Assembly: GCF_001984035.1 (NCBI RefSeq)
Contig: NZ_CP019449.1
Span: 2,294,001 to 2,358,000 of the forward strand
Source: Sphingopyxis sp. QXT-31
GTDB taxonomy: Bacteria; Pseudomonadota; Alphaproteobacteria; Sphingomonadales; Sphingomonadaceae
Length of the DNA stretch: 64,000 nt
Direction: 5' to 3'
In this document: positions 28,661 through 37,813 of the stretch, piece by piece
How the letters are laid out: the number at the start of each line of letters is the position of its first letter
How positions within the stretch are numbered: position 1 is the stretch's first letter
Made by a program: the position numbers and the translations under genes
The notes under the pieces: model-generated
Seen by the model: the letters and a program-made list of their open reading frames with translations, nothing else
The model's database searches: none
What the model was told of the DNA's origin: nothing

Positions 28661-29905
28661 ATGACGAACGGCAGTGCGGCGACACGCTATGAAAGCCTCG
28701 ACGCGATCCGCGGCGTCGCGGTGATGGGCATTTTGGCGATGAACATCGTCGCCTTCGCGCTGCCGATGAGCGCCTATTTCAATCCCGCCGCGGGCGGCCC
28801 GCCGAGCGGCAGCGACCTCGCGACCTGGGCGTTCAACTTCGTCTTCGTCGATTCGAAGATGCGCGGGCTCTTCTCGATCCTGTTCGGCGCGAGCACATTG
28901 CTCGTCATCGAAAACGCGACCGCGGGCGGGCGCAGCGCCGCGGGCAGTCATTATATGCGCATGCTCTGGCTGCTGCTCTTCGGCCTCGCCCATTATTATT
29001 TCATCTGGTTCGGCGATATCCTCTCGCTCTACGCGGTGTGCGGGCTGCTGCTCTTCCTGTTCCGGAACCTCTCGATCCGCGCGCTGCTGATTTGGGCGGG
29101 CGTGTTCCTGCTCGTCTCGCTCGCGCTCCTCGGCTCGACCTGGATTTCCTTCGCCGCGCTCGAGGCGGGCCATCTGCCCGCCGCCGATGCCGCGGCGATG
29201 CACGAGCAGATGGACCAGTTCAACGCGATGATGGGCCCGAACTCGCCGACCTATGCCCAGGACGTCGCCCATTTCCTCGGCAGCTATGCCCAGATCGCGG
29301 GCATGCGTCTGGGCGAAGCCGCGATCGAACCGCTGATCCAGGTCATGCTCTTTTCGTGGGAGACGATGGCGCTGATGCTGATCGGCATGGCGCTCTACAA
29401 GTCGCGCATGCTGACCGGCGAATGGAGCGCCGCGCGCTACGCCAAATGGGCGGGCATCTGCTTCGCGATCGCGGCGCCAGTGCTCGCATGGATGGCGTGG
29501 CACAGCATCGAAACGGGCTTTGCGACGATGACGGTCTTTTCGACCAGCCTCGTCTTCTCGCTCCCCTTCGACATATTGATGGCGGTCGGCTGGGCAGCGC
29601 TGATCATGCTGCTGATCCAGACGCGCGCCAGCCCTTCCGTGCGCGCCCGCCTCGCCGCGACGGGGCGCATGGCCTTCACCAATTACCTTATCACCTCGAT
29701 CGTCATGACCACGATCTTCTACGGCTATGGACTCGGCCTGTTCGGCAGCGTCGGCCGCGCGCCGCTCTACCTCTTCTGCTTTGGCATGTGGGCCGCGATG
29801 CTGCTCTGGTCGAAACCGTGGCTCGCGCGCTTTCATTATGGCCCGCTCGAATGGCTGTGGCGCAGCCTGTCGCGCCTTAGCCTGCAACCGATGCGTAAAT
29901 CCTAA
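28661..29905 (+). CDS. DUF418 family membrane protein
   Basis: 414 residues with about ten hydrophobic segments. The N terminus RYESLDAIRGVAVMGILAMN and C-terminal GPLEWLWRSLSRLS are diagnostic of DUF418 (YeiB-like) proteins, proposed to be acyltransferase-like transporters; substrate unknown. Start ATG 28661 with GGAGGGGG upstream. The TAA stop overlaps the convergent HPt stop. Confidence 0.87.
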   Translation: MTNGSAATRYESLDAIRGVAVMGILAMNIVAFALPMSAYFNPAAGGPPSGSDLATWAFNFVFVDSKMRGLFSILFGASTLLVIENATAGGRSAAGSHYMRMLWLLLFGLAHYYFIWFGDILSLYAVCGLLLFLFRNLSIRALLIWAGVFLLVSLALLGSTWISFAALEAGHLPAADAAAMHEQMDQFNAMMGPNSPTYAQDVAHFLGSYAQIAGMRLGEAAIEPLIQVMLFSWETMALMLIGMALYKSRMLTGEWSAARYAKWAGICFAIAAPVLAWMAWHSIETGFATMTVFSTSLVFSLPFDILMAVGWAALIMLLIQTRASPSVRARLAATGRMAFTNYLITSIVMTTIFYGYGLGLFGSVGRAPLYLFCFGMWAAMLLWSKPWLARFHYGPLEWLWRSLSRLSLQPMRKS

Positions 29906-30306
29906 TAACCGACGGCGCGCCCGAAGCCTGCGGGACGCCGCTGGACCAGCGGGTTCGCCTCGCGCTCCAGCTGCTCCAGCGTCTTTTCGAACAGCGGGCG
30001 CAGTTCGACGACGCGCGGCAGATATTCCTCGGGGCTGATCTGCGCCTCGACGCAATGGCGCGCGAAGGTTTCGATATCCTCGGCGAGGTCGGCGAGTTTC
30101 TCGGCGCCGAACTGGCGCGACTCGCCCTTCAACGTGTGCGCGGGCATGACGAGGCCGCGGGCGTCGCGGGCGCGCATGGCTTCCTCGATCGCGGCGACCG
30201 ATTTGGTGCCGTCCTCGCGAAAATAGCCTAGAATCCGCACGAAGGCGGCCCCGAGCTGGGTGCGCGTCGCGCGGAATTCATCCCAATCGACCAGGATATC
30301 GTCCAC
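29902..30306 (-). CDS. Histidine phosphotransfer (HPt) protein
   Basis: 134 residues, one HPt four-helix domain. Phospho-acceptor His57 in PAHTLKGESRQFGA. Relays phosphoryl groups between a hybrid kinase and a response regulator; neither is adjacent, so the partner is unknown. The C-terminal tail after about 115 is basic. Confidence 0.87.
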   Translation of the reverse strand: MDDILVDWDEFRATRTQLGAAFVRILGYFREDGTKSVAAIEEAMRARDARGLVMPAHTLKGESRQFGAEKLADLAEDIETFARHCVEAQISPEEYLPRVVELRPLFEKTLEQLEREANPLVQRRPAGFGRAVGY

Positions 30307-30418
30307 TCTTCTGTCCCTTGGCGTTGAAGTCGGCTTGGTCCCGCGCCCGTCATGCCGCGAACCCGGTAAAAAAGCCGTTACGATTCGGCCCCGCCAAGCG
30401 AATGCGGCCCGTTTTGGG

Positions 30419-30637
30419 TCAGCTGCGGCGGACCAGCCAGCGCTCTTCCGTTTCGACCGCCAGCGACCACCCCTGTTCGGCCGCCAGTGCCGCGATCTCG
30501 CGCCCCGCCTGCGGGTCGTCGGCGAGCAGGATCACCGCGGCATCGCTACGCATCGCGCGCGCCAGCCGCAGCGCGGGCCAAGGGCAGCGCATGCCGCGCG
30601 TGTCGACGGTTGCGACGCTTCCCGCGTCACTCGTCAT
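30419..30637 (-). CDS. tusA: TusA-family sulfur carrier protein
   Basis: 72 residues. TusA fold with the active cysteine Cys18 in the RCPWPAL motif (family CPxP). Sulfur relay for tRNA thiolation or other uses; which one is not shown. The start overlaps the 3' end of der by 11 bases, so the pair is probably co-translated. Confidence 0.85.
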   Translation of the reverse strand: MTSDAGSVATVDTRGMRCPWPALRLARAMRSDAAVILLADDPQAGREIAALAAEQGWSLAVETEERWLVRRS

Positions 30638-32015
30638 ACGGATTGCGCGAATTGCGGAAATTCAATCGCACCGGTACGCCCTGAAAGCCCAGTTCCTTGC
30701 GCATGCCATTGACCAGATAGCGCTCATAGCTGCCGGGCAGCGCGTCGGTGCGTGTGCCGAAGACGACGAAGGTCGGCGGCCGCGTCCGCGCCTGGGTGAT
30801 ATAGCGCAGCTTGATGCGCTTGCCGCCGGGTGCAGGCGGCGGATTGGCGTCGACCGCCGCCTCGAACCAGCGGTTGAGCTTTGCGGTCGAGACGCGGTTG
30901 GTCCAGATTTGGCGCTGTTCGAAAGCGACGCGCACCAACGTGTCGATTCCCTTGCCCGTCGCGCCCGAGATGGTGAGCACCGGCACGCCCTTGACCTGGC
31001 TCAGTCCGTCGTCGAGCGCACCCCGCACGCCGTTGTACAGCGACGAAGGGTCCTCGGCGACGTCCCATTTGTTGAGCGCGACGATGAGCGCGCGCCCTTC
31101 CTGCAGCACCCTGTCGGCGATGCGCAGATCCTGCGCCTCCAGCCCCTTGGTGGCGTCGAGCAACAGCACCACGACCTCGGCGAAATCGACCGCGTGGAGC
31201 GCGTCCATCACCGACAGCTTTTCCAGCTTGTCGACCACCTTGGCGCGCTTGCGCATGCCCGCGGTGTCGAACAGCTGGATTTCGTGGATCTCGCCGTCGT
31301 CTTCCCATTGCCAATCGACGCGGATCGAATCGCGCGTGATCCCCGCCTCGGGTCCGGTGATCAGCCGGTCTTCGCCGATCATGCGGTTGATCAAAGTCGA
31401 TTTGCCCGCGTTCGGCCGCCCGACGATCGCGAGCTTCATCGGGCCGAGCGGCGCGTCCTCATCTTCTTCGCCTTCGAGCGCCGGCGGTGCAGCCGCCTCG
31501 ACCTCCGCGTCGAAGCCCTCGACGATCGGACGCAGCGCATCGAACAGGTCGACGACGCCCTCGCCATGCTCGGCGCTGAGTGCGACCGGATTGTCGAAGC
31601 CCAGCGAATAGCTTTCCATCAGGCCATTCTCGCCCTGCTTGCCCTCGGCCTTGTTGACCAGCAGGATGATCGGCGTGTCCTCGCTGCGCAGCCAGCGCGC
31701 GATTTCCTCGTCGAGCGGGGTTACCCCCGCGCGGCCGTCGATCATGAACAGCGCAGCATCGGCCCCGCGCACCGCTTTTTCGGTCTGCACGCGCATCCGC
31801 CCGGGCAGCGTCGCGGCATCGTCATCCTCGAAACCCGCGGTATCGACGATCGTGAATTTCAGGCCCAGCAGCTCGCCGTCGCCCTCGCGCCGGTCGCGCG
31901 TCACCCCAGGCTGGTCGTCGACCAGCGCCAGGCGCTTGCCGACCAGCCGGTTGAACAGCGTCGATTTGCCGACATTGGGCCGGCCGACAATGGCGATCGT
32001 CGCGGATCGCGCCAT
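30627..32015 (-). CDS. der: GTPase Der (EngA), ribosome assembly factor
   Basis: 462 residues. Two consecutive GTPase domains, each with its own P-loop: GRPNVGKS near 10-17 and GRPNAGKS near 200, followed by a KH-like C-terminal domain. Essential for 50S subunit maturation. The start MARSATI (32015) is preferred over an ATG at 32021 because AGGA stands seven bases before the former and abuts the latter. Linked to bamB as in many proteobacteria. Confidence 0.96.
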   Translation of the reverse strand: MARSATIAIVGRPNVGKSTLFNRLVGKRLALVDDQPGVTRDRREGDGELLGLKFTIVDTAGFEDDDAATLPGRMRVQTEKAVRGADAALFMIDGRAGVTPLDEEIARWLRSEDTPIILLVNKAEGKQGENGLMESYSLGFDNPVALSAEHGEGVVDLFDALRPIVEGFDAEVEAAAPPALEGEEDEDAPLGPMKLAIVGRPNAGKSTLINRMIGEDRLITGPEAGITRDSIRVDWQWEDDGEIHEIQLFDTAGMRKRAKVVDKLEKLSVMDALHAVDFAEVVVLLLDATKGLEAQDLRIADRVLQEGRALIVALNKWDVAEDPSSLYNGVRGALDDGLSQVKGVPVLTISGATGKGIDTLVRVAFEQRQIWTNRVSTAKLNRWFEAAVDANPPPAPGGKRIKLRYITQARTRPPTFVVFGTRTDALPGSYERYLVNGMRKELGFQGVPVRLNFRNSRNPYDE

Positions 32016-32074
32016 CTGCATTTCCTATCCATGGCCCAACCGACACGGTCGGGGCTCAGCCAGTTCCCATATAG

Positions 32075-32193
32075 CCGTTTGTCCTGAGGAGCCATTGAAC
32101 TTGTCGAAATGGCGTCTCGAAGGACCTGGCGCGGCGCCTAGGTCCTTCGAGACGGGTCTTCGACTTCGCTCAGCCCCTCCTCAGGACGAACGG
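32075..32193. repeat. Long inverted repeat family F
   Basis: Left end CCGTTTGTCCTGAGGA (from 32075), right end TCCTCAGGACGAACGG (to 32193), and an inner pair GGCGTCTCGAAGGACCT / AGGTCCTTCGAGACG. The outer ends resemble the family A ends (CCGTTCGT/ACGAACGG). It fills the der-bamB gap and may limit read-through. Confidence 0.8.
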
Positions 32194-32213
32194 AGCGGGT
32201 ATCTAAGTTCCGC

Positions 32214-33545
32214 TCAGCGCCAGGCGGTGATGCGCCCGTCGTCCGCCAGAATATAGAGGACATTGTTTGCGACGATCGGCGGCTGCGACAGCGGCGTGTC
32301 GAAGTCGGTCGTCGCCAGCGTCGATCCGTCGGTCGGCGAAAATTCGACCAGCTGGCCCTCGCTGTTCACCGCGATCAGCCGGCCGCCGGCCAGGATCGGG
32401 CCGGTCCAGCGGATCGGGTCCTTCTTCTTCTTCTCGGTCTCGACGCGGAAGCGCGACAGCTGCTGCAGCCAGCGCACCTTGCCCGTCGCGCGCGCGACGC
32501 ACAGCAATTTGGCGTCGTCGGTCATCGCATAGACCCACTCGCCGACGACATAGGGCGTCGAGATACCGGCGATCGAGATTTCCCACGTGCGCTGGCCGGT
32601 GACGAGCTCGTAGCTCGCCATGCGCCCGCCCTGCCCCAGCGCGAAGACCCGGCCGCGGTCGATCACCGGATCGGCGTCGACGTCGGAGAGCGTCGACACC
32701 GACAGCGCCATCGAGGTGCGCGCCAGCGCGTCTTCCCACAGGTCGCGGCCGTTCTCGTAACGATAGGCCTGGACCTCGCCCGACGAATAGCCCGCGACGA
32801 TCGTGCCCTGCCCGGCGGCGGGCGAACCCGCGCCGAAGATGCTGCCGGCCTCGAGCGACGCGGTCGCCTGCCACAGCACCGCGCCGTCGGCGGCGTTGAG
32901 CGCGATGATCTGATTATCCTGGCTGATCACATAGACCCCGCCGAAGGCAATCGTCGGCGCGCCGCGCAGCGGGCCCGCGGGCTTGACCTTCCACAGCACC
33001 GAACCGTCGGCGGCATTGAGCGCCGCGACGTCGCCGACGCCGCTGGTCGCATAGACGACATTGCCGTCGACCGACGCGCCGCCGCCGAACAGCGAATCCT
33101 TGAAATCCTTGCCTTCGCTGCCGATCGGCACGCGCCACAGCGCCGATCCGGTGTCGGCCGAAAAGGCATAGACGACGGCGTCGGTGCCGACCGCGAACAG
33201 GCGGTTGTCCGACACGACGGGCGCCGAGGCGAGGCGCTGCTTGTTGTTGCCGCCCGCGATGCTCGCCGACCAGATCTGGCTGCGCGACGCGCCGAGCGCA
33301 GGGTGGCCCATCGACTTCGACGCATTGCCGCCCGACTGCGCCCAGTTCGCGTTGACCGCGGGTTCGGGCAGCACGACCGCGACGGATGCCGTTGCTGAAT
33401 CGACCTTGACGCTGTTGTCGTTCGACAGGATCGACACGCGTTCGCCGACCGTCGGAGTCTTCGGCCCGCCGTCGCCCTTGAAGACGCCGCAACCGGCGAG
33501 CGACAGGGCCATCAGCGCCGCGCCGGCAAATTTCGCATTACGCAT
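32214..33545 (-). CDS. bamB: BamB, outer-membrane protein assembly lipoprotein
   Basis: 443 residues. Lipobox LAGC with Cys19 after a short signal peptide, then PQQ-like beta-propeller repeats (GSALWRVPIG, GSVLWKVKPAG, GAVLWQATASL). Scaffold subunit of the BAM complex, facing the periplasm. ATG overlaps the stop of the upstream YfgM-like gene (TAATG). Confidence 0.93.
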   Translation of the reverse strand: MRNAKFAGAALMALSLAGCGVFKGDGGPKTPTVGERVSILSNDNSVKVDSATASVAVVLPEPAVNANWAQSGGNASKSMGHPALGASRSQIWSASIAGGNNKQRLASAPVVSDNRLFAVGTDAVVYAFSADTGSALWRVPIGSEGKDFKDSLFGGGASVDGNVVYATSGVGDVAALNAADGSVLWKVKPAGPLRGAPTIAFGGVYVISQDNQIIALNAADGAVLWQATASLEAGSIFGAGSPAAGQGTIVAGYSSGEVQAYRYENGRDLWEDALARTSMALSVSTLSDVDADPVIDRGRVFALGQGGRMASYELVTGQRTWEISIAGISTPYVVGEWVYAMTDDAKLLCVARATGKVRWLQQLSRFRVETEKKKKDPIRWTGPILAGGRLIAVNSEGQLVEFSPTDGSTLATTDFDTPLSQPPIVANNVLYILADDGRITAWR

Positions 33546-34318
33546 TATTTCTTTTCCTCAGCTGCAGCGGCGGTGGCCGCCTTAGGCGCGACCCCGGCTT
33601 GCTTGTCCTTGGCGGCGCTTTCGGCCGCGCGATCCTTGACGGTGTCGACGCCCAACATGCCCGCCATCTGCACCGACCGCGACTGCAGCGACTTGGGCAG
33701 ATTGGGGGCGTCGGTGATGCGGCCGTACAGCGCACCCGCCTCCTTATACTGGCCGAGTTGGTAATGCGCGATCGCGCTCAGCTCGGCGGCGCTCGAAAAG
33801 AAGCTCGACGGCGGGTCCTTGGCATCGACCAGCGGCTTCATCCGCGCGATCACCACCTCGGGCTTCAGCGTGTCGAACTCGAACGCGGTCTGGCGCAACA
33901 GTGCCAAGTCACGCAGCGACTGGTCGAGTTTGGTGTCGGCGGCCGCCTTCGCCATCAGCGCCGCGGCGGCTTTCGTATCGCCGCGCTCGGCCTTCATATT
34001 CGCCTGCTGGAACAGCGCCGCGGCGCGATAGGCATCGCCGCCGTCGGCTTCCAGCTTAGTCAGATCGGTGGTCGCCGCGGTCGGCTGCCCGGCCTTCGCC
34101 TTGTCGAAAGCACCCAGCAGAAGCTCGGCGTTCTCGCCGCGCGCTTCCTCCTGCCGATGGCCCCAATAGAGATAGCCGCCAAAGGCGAGCAGCGCCGCGA
34201 TCACACCCACGACGATCCAGCGCCCGAACCGCTGCCATATATTGTCGAGCCGATCCTTGCGGACGGCATCGTCCACTTCCTGCATCAGGGCCGCATTGTT
34301 CGTCGGGCTCAGCGCCAC
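33545..34318 (-). CDS. YfgM-like tetratricopeptide membrane protein
   Basis: 257 residues. Soluble N terminus, one transmembrane helix (WIVVGVIAALLAFGGYLYWG, about 34-53), then a periplasmic TPR-like domain and an Ala/Lys-rich tail. YfgM-type proteins cooperate with SecYEG and periplasmic chaperones. Coupled to bamB, the usual order. Confidence 0.88.
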   Translation of the reverse strand: MALSPTNNAALMQEVDDAVRKDRLDNIWQRFGRWIVVGVIAALLAFGGYLYWGHRQEEARGENAELLLGAFDKAKAGQPTAATTDLTKLEADGGDAYRAAALFQQANMKAERGDTKAAAALMAKAAADTKLDQSLRDLALLRQTAFEFDTLKPEVVIARMKPLVDAKDPPSSFFSSAAELSAIAHYQLGQYKEAGALYGRITDAPNLPKSLQSRSVQMAGMLGVDTVKDRAAESAAKDKQAGVAPKAATAAAAEEKK

Positions 34319-34428
34319 GCATATCCTCCATGTCCGGACCGCGCGACGGCGCGGCCGGTGGTTTCCTTAGCGACGCGTCCGGAAAAGGCCAAGCTTTTCA
34401 CTTTGTCGGCGCCACCGCTTCGCCCGGC

Positions 34429-35292
34429 TTATCCGGCGTAGATCTGATCTTCGGTGGGGAATGAACGGGACCTGACTTCGTCGGCATATTCCTTGACCGC
34501 GCCGCCGATGACGCCGGCGAGATCCCCATATTTCTTGACGAACTTGGGCACGCGTTCGAACATGCCCAGCATGTCGTCGGTGACCAGCACCTGGCCATCG
34601 CACGCCTTCGAGGCGCCGATGCCGATCGTCGGGCAGGCGACCTTGTTCGTGATCTCGATCGCGATCGATTCGAGCACGCCCTCGATGACGATCGAAAAGG
34701 CGCCCGCCTGCGCCACCGCAACCGCATCCTCGACGATCGAACGCGCTTCTTCCGCGCTCTTGCCACGCACGCCATAGCCGCCGAGGATGTTGACCGCCTG
34801 CGGGGTCAGCCCGACATGCCCCATCACCGGGATGCCGCGCTGGGTCAGGAATTCGATCGTCGGCGCCAGCACCTTGCCGCCCTCGACCTTCACCGCCGCC
34901 GCGCCGGTTTCCTTGAGCAGCCGCGCGGCGTTGTCGAACGCCTGCTGCGGGCTGCCCTCGTAGCTGCCGAACGGCATGTCGACGATCACCGCGGCATGAT
35001 AGCTGCCGCGCACCACCGCGGCGCCGTGCAGCGCCATCATGTCCATCGTCACGCCGACCGTGTGCGGCAGGCCATAGATCACCTGCGCCAGCGAATCGCC
35101 GACCAGCAGCATGTCGCAATGCGGGTCGAGCAGCTGCGCCTGGCGCACCGTATAGGCGGTGAGCATGACGATCGGCTCGCCGCCCTTGCGCTGGCGGATG
35201 CGCGGCACCGTCAGGCGCTTCATCGGCTGCGGCGTCGGGTTCGCGCGGCTCGTCGAGGTGTCGAAGGTGAGCGTTTTGGAGGTCGTGGACAT
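34429..35292 (-). CDS. panB: 3-Methyl-2-oxobutanoate hydroxymethyltransferase
   Basis: 287 residues. First step of pantothenate synthesis, using 5,10-methylene-THF. Signatures: IVMLTAYTVRQAQLLD, DMLLVGDSLAQVIYG, VMGHVGLTPQAVNILGGYGV and VEGVLESIAIEITN-type active-site segments. panC is not adjacent. Confidence 0.96.
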   Translation of the reverse strand: MSTTSKTLTFDTSTSRANPTPQPMKRLTVPRIRQRKGGEPIVMLTAYTVRQAQLLDPHCDMLLVGDSLAQVIYGLPHTVGVTMDMMALHGAAVVRGSYHAAVIVDMPFGSYEGSPQQAFDNAARLLKETGAAAVKVEGGKVLAPTIEFLTQRGIPVMGHVGLTPQAVNILGGYGVRGKSAEEARSIVEDAVAVAQAGAFSIVIEGVLESIAIEITNKVACPTIGIGASKACDGQVLVTDDMLGMFERVPKFVKKYGDLAGVIGGAVKEYADEVRSRSFPTEDQIYAG

Positions 35293-35382
35293 GGGTCGGC
35301 GGCTTAGCGGCTTAAGCGGGAACGCGAAAGCGGCAAAGCCGGGGCCATGTCATTCCATCTTGACTTCATGTTAAAAATAACA

Positions 35383-35418
35383 GACATAGAGTTCGAATCA
35401 CCTGACATGGAGTTTGAA
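35383..35418 (+). promoter_or_regulatory. Direct repeats in front of the membrane pair/XRE operon
   Basis: GACATAGAGTTCGAA (35383-35397) and GACATGGAGTTTGAA (35404-35418) match at 13 of 15 positions and are 21 bp apart, two helical turns. A -35-like TTGACT lies at 35360-35365. The second copy ends at the ATG of the next gene and includes its GGAG. Candidate operator of the XRE regulator encoded at the end of the operon. Confidence 0.5.
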
Positions 35419-35841
35419 ATGGCGTTCCGCGAGAAGATTCACTGGGTCACCTTGGTGACGATGGCCGCTGCCTTTGGCTGGTATTTCCTCGTCTATCCCT
35501 GGCAGATCGCCGACAGCCCCGCGGGCGTGTGGGCGACCGCGGGGCTACTCGTGCCCGTCACCATCGCGATCATCGTCGCGATGACGGTTGCGACGGCCTT
35601 CCTCGCGATCCGCAACCGCGCCGAGGTCGACCTCAAGGAGGACGAACGCGACCGCAGCTTCCACATGCGCGGCACCCATTATGCCTATTACCCGCTCGTC
35701 GTCGGCATCTGGGTCAACATCTTCCTGATCTTCTGGGGCGTCAGCCAGGCGCAGCAGCTCAACATGATGCTCGCGACGCTCGTCGTCGCCGAACTCGTGC
35801 GCATCGGCACCCAGCTCTACCTCTATCGCCGGGGCTATTGA
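35419..35841 (+). CDS. Small membrane protein, DUF2178-like, first of a tandem pair
   Basis: 140 residues, four hydrophobic segments. Central charged motif AEVDLKEDERDRSFHMRG between helices 2 and 3. Start at 35419 (MAFREKIHW) chosen because GGAG precedes it; ATG 35407 is an alternative. The next gene is a paralogue (both begin with FREK and share DERDR). The DUF2178 assignment is tentative, based on the DERxR pattern after helix 2. Confidence 0.75.
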   Translation: MAFREKIHWVTLVTMAAAFGWYFLVYPWQIADSPAGVWATAGLLVPVTIAIIVAMTVATAFLAIRNRAEVDLKEDERDRSFHMRGTHYAYYPLVVGIWVNIFLIFWGVSQAQQLNMMLATLVVAELVRIGTQLYLYRRGY

Positions 35842-35907
35842 ACCATGTCCCCCGCGATCCTCGAATCCGCGCGGCAGCTTGCCGACGCCGAACCCGGAGA
35901 CTCGTCG

Positions 35908-36333
35908 ATGAACTTCCGTGAAAAGACCGCCTGGCTGAACGTCATCGCGATGGCCGCCGCCTATGCCCTCTATTTCGGGCTCCTGCTCTCGGGCCATCCC
36001 GCCGGGCGCGAGGTGTTTCCGATGCTGTGGCTGTTCGGGTCGATCGCCATCGCGCATGCGGTCACCGTCATCATCGGCACGATCATCCTCTCGGCGCAGG
36101 CGCCGAAGTCGGAGCGCGTGCGTGCCGACGAGCGCGACCGCGCGATCCGCCGCCGCGGGGCGACCGCGGGCTATTATGTGCTGCTGGTGGGGATGATGGT
36201 CGTCGGGGTCTATCTGCCCTTCGTCGAGAGCGGGGTGCCGGTCGCGAACGCCGGGCTGTTCGCGATCGTCCTCGCCGAGCTGGTGAACAGCGTCGTCGTG
36301 CTGATCAGCTATCGGAGGGGCTGGCATGGCTAG
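35908..36333 (+). CDS. Small membrane protein, DUF2178-like, second of a tandem pair
   Basis: 141 residues from ATG 35908 (NFREKTAWLN), with GGAGA at 35895-35899; a longer form from 35845 is possible. Four hydrophobic segments and the motif SERVRADERDRAIRRRGATA match the upstream paralogue in place and length, so the pair arose by duplication. They may form a heteromer. Overlaps the XRE gene by eight bases. Confidence 0.75.
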   Translation: MNFREKTAWLNVIAMAAAYALYFGLLLSGHPAGREVFPMLWLFGSIAIAHAVTVIIGTIILSAQAPKSERVRADERDRAIRRRGATAGYYVLLVGMMVVGVYLPFVESGVPVANAGLFAIVLAELVNSVVVLISYRRGWHG

Positions 36334-36547
36334 TCTCCCTTTCACCAACGACATCCGCACTTTGCGTTTCCTGGCGGGCGAGATGACGCAGGGCGAGCTC
36401 GGCGACCGCGTCGGAGTGACCCGCCAGACGATCGCGGCGATCGAACAGGGCAAATATTCGCCCTCGCTCGAAGTCGCCTTCCGCATCGCGCGCTGCTTCG
36501 ACAAGCCGCTCGAGGCGGTGTTCCAGTGGACTGACGGGAATAGCTGA
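36326..36547 (+). CDS. XRE-family transcriptional regulator
   Basis: 73 residues, essentially one helix-turn-helix domain: EMTQGELGDRVGVTRQTIAA then IEQGKYSPSLEVAFRIA. Such minimal regulators usually accompany membrane-protein genes they control. The candidate site is the direct repeat at 35383-35418. Confidence 0.9.
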   Translation: MASLPFTNDIRTLRFLAGEMTQGELGDRVGVTRQTIAAIEQGKYSPSLEVAFRIARCFDKPLEAVFQWTDGNS

Positions 36548-36874
36548 GCCGCGCGGCCGCGCCGGCCCGGCATCACGCTCTCCCCGGGGCGGATGCCGGG
36601 CCGAATATTTGAGGCGTGGGGAGCGGCGGCTTTGGGGTGGGAAGCTGCCGTAAAGCCCTCTCCCCTTGAGGGGAGAGGATAGCGCAGCTTGCTCCGTCAG
36701 GAGCTAGCGAAGCTTGGAGAGGGGTGCTTGGACGCCTCTGGCGGTCGGAAGCCCCTCTCAACTCCGGCTAGGCAGCAAGCTGCCAAGCCTGCGTATCTCT
36801 CCCCTCAAGGGGAGAGAGCATAACCCTGCGAACGACAGCTAACGCCCGAATACCTGCCGTCAGCGGTGACGCGA
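36548..36874. repeat. Intergenic region with repeat family C
   Basis: A 327-base gap. From 36656 to 36819 it has CCCTCTCCCCTTGAGGGG, then GCTTGCTCCGTCAGGAGC, and at the end CTCTCCCCTCAAGGGGAGAG, in opposite orientation at the two ends. No gene is seen. It separates the XRE operon from the convergent aldo/keto reductase. Confidence 0.75.
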
Positions 36875-37813
36875 TCAGTCCCGCCCCGCCGCGGTCAGCG
36901 CCGCGAGCTGCGCGTCGCTCAGCACCAGGTCTTCGGCGCCCATGATCTCATCGAGCTGTTCGGCGCTCGTCGCGCTGGCGATCGGCGCGTTCACGCCCGG
37001 CTGCGCGACGACCCAGGCGAGCGCGATCTGCGACAGCGTCGCGCCGGTTTCGGCGGCGACGGCGTCCATCGCCGCGAGCATCGCCGGGCCCTTGCCTTCG
37101 ATATAGGGTTTGACGCGCGGCCCGCGCGCGCTTTTCCCGATATCGTCTTCGCTGCGATATTTGCCCGACAGATAGCCCGAAGCGAGGCTGAAATAGGTCA
37201 CGACGCCGAGGCCCTCGGCGATGCACAAATTCTGCAGGGGACCTTCATATTGCCCGCGATCGAGCAGGTTGAGTTCGGGCTGCATCGCGGTGAAGCGCGG
37301 CAGGCCCTTCTCGTCGGCGACGCGCAGCACCTCCGCGAGGCGGTCGGCCGAATAGTTGGACGCTCCGATGGCGCTAACGATGCCCGCATCGAGCAATTCG
37401 GCAAAGGCGCCGAGCACCTCGTCAAGCGGCACGTCGGGGTCGTCCTTGTGCGCAAAATAGAGGTCGATCGTCTCGACGCCGAGGCGCTCGAGCGAACCCT
37501 GCACCGCCTCGCGGATGCGCTCGGGTTTCAGCCCACCGGGCATCATCCCGACCTTGGTCGCGATCAGCACCTGATCCCGCGCGCCGCTTTCCTTCAGCCA
37601 CGCGCCGATCATGCTTTCGGACTCGCCGCCTTTATGGCCCGGCACCCACGCCGAATAGACGTCGGCGGTGTCGATCATCCCGCCGCCATTTTCCATGAAG
37701 CGGTCGAGCACCGCAAAGCTCGCATCGCGCCCCGCGGTCATGCCGAAGACATTGCCGCCGAGCACGAAAGGGCGGATCGAGAGGCCGCTGTTGCCGAGGG
37801 GGCGATCAGTCAT
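36875..37813 (-). CDS. Aldo/keto reductase
   Basis: 312 residues, NADPH-dependent (beta/alpha)8 barrel. Catalytic tetrad visible: Asp48 and Tyr53 (MIDTADVYSAW), Lys87 (IATKVG) and His122 (YFAHKDD). Substrate unknown. Its ATG overlaps the stop of the glycerophosphodiesterase gene (ATGA at 37810-37813). Confidence 0.92.
   Translation of the reverse strand: MTDRPLGNSGLSIRPFVLGGNVFGMTAGRDASFAVLDRFMENGGGMIDTADVYSAWVPGHKGGESESMIGAWLKESGARDQVLIATKVGMMPGGLKPERIREAVQGSLERLGVETIDLYFAHKDDPDVPLDEVLGAFAELLDAGIVSAIGASNYSADRLAEVLRVADEKGLPRFTAMQPELNLLDRGQYEGPLQNLCIAEGLGVVTYFSLASGYLSGKYRSEDDIGKSARGPRVKPYIEGKGPAMLAAMDAVAAETGATLSQIALAWVVAQPGVNAPIASATSAEQLDEIMGAEDLVLSDAQLAALTAAGRD

Noticed and set aside
36656..36819. 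Small gene in the XRE/aldo-keto gap
   Set aside because: Sequence is repeat DNA with mirrored ends; no start with ribosome binding site and coding-like composition.
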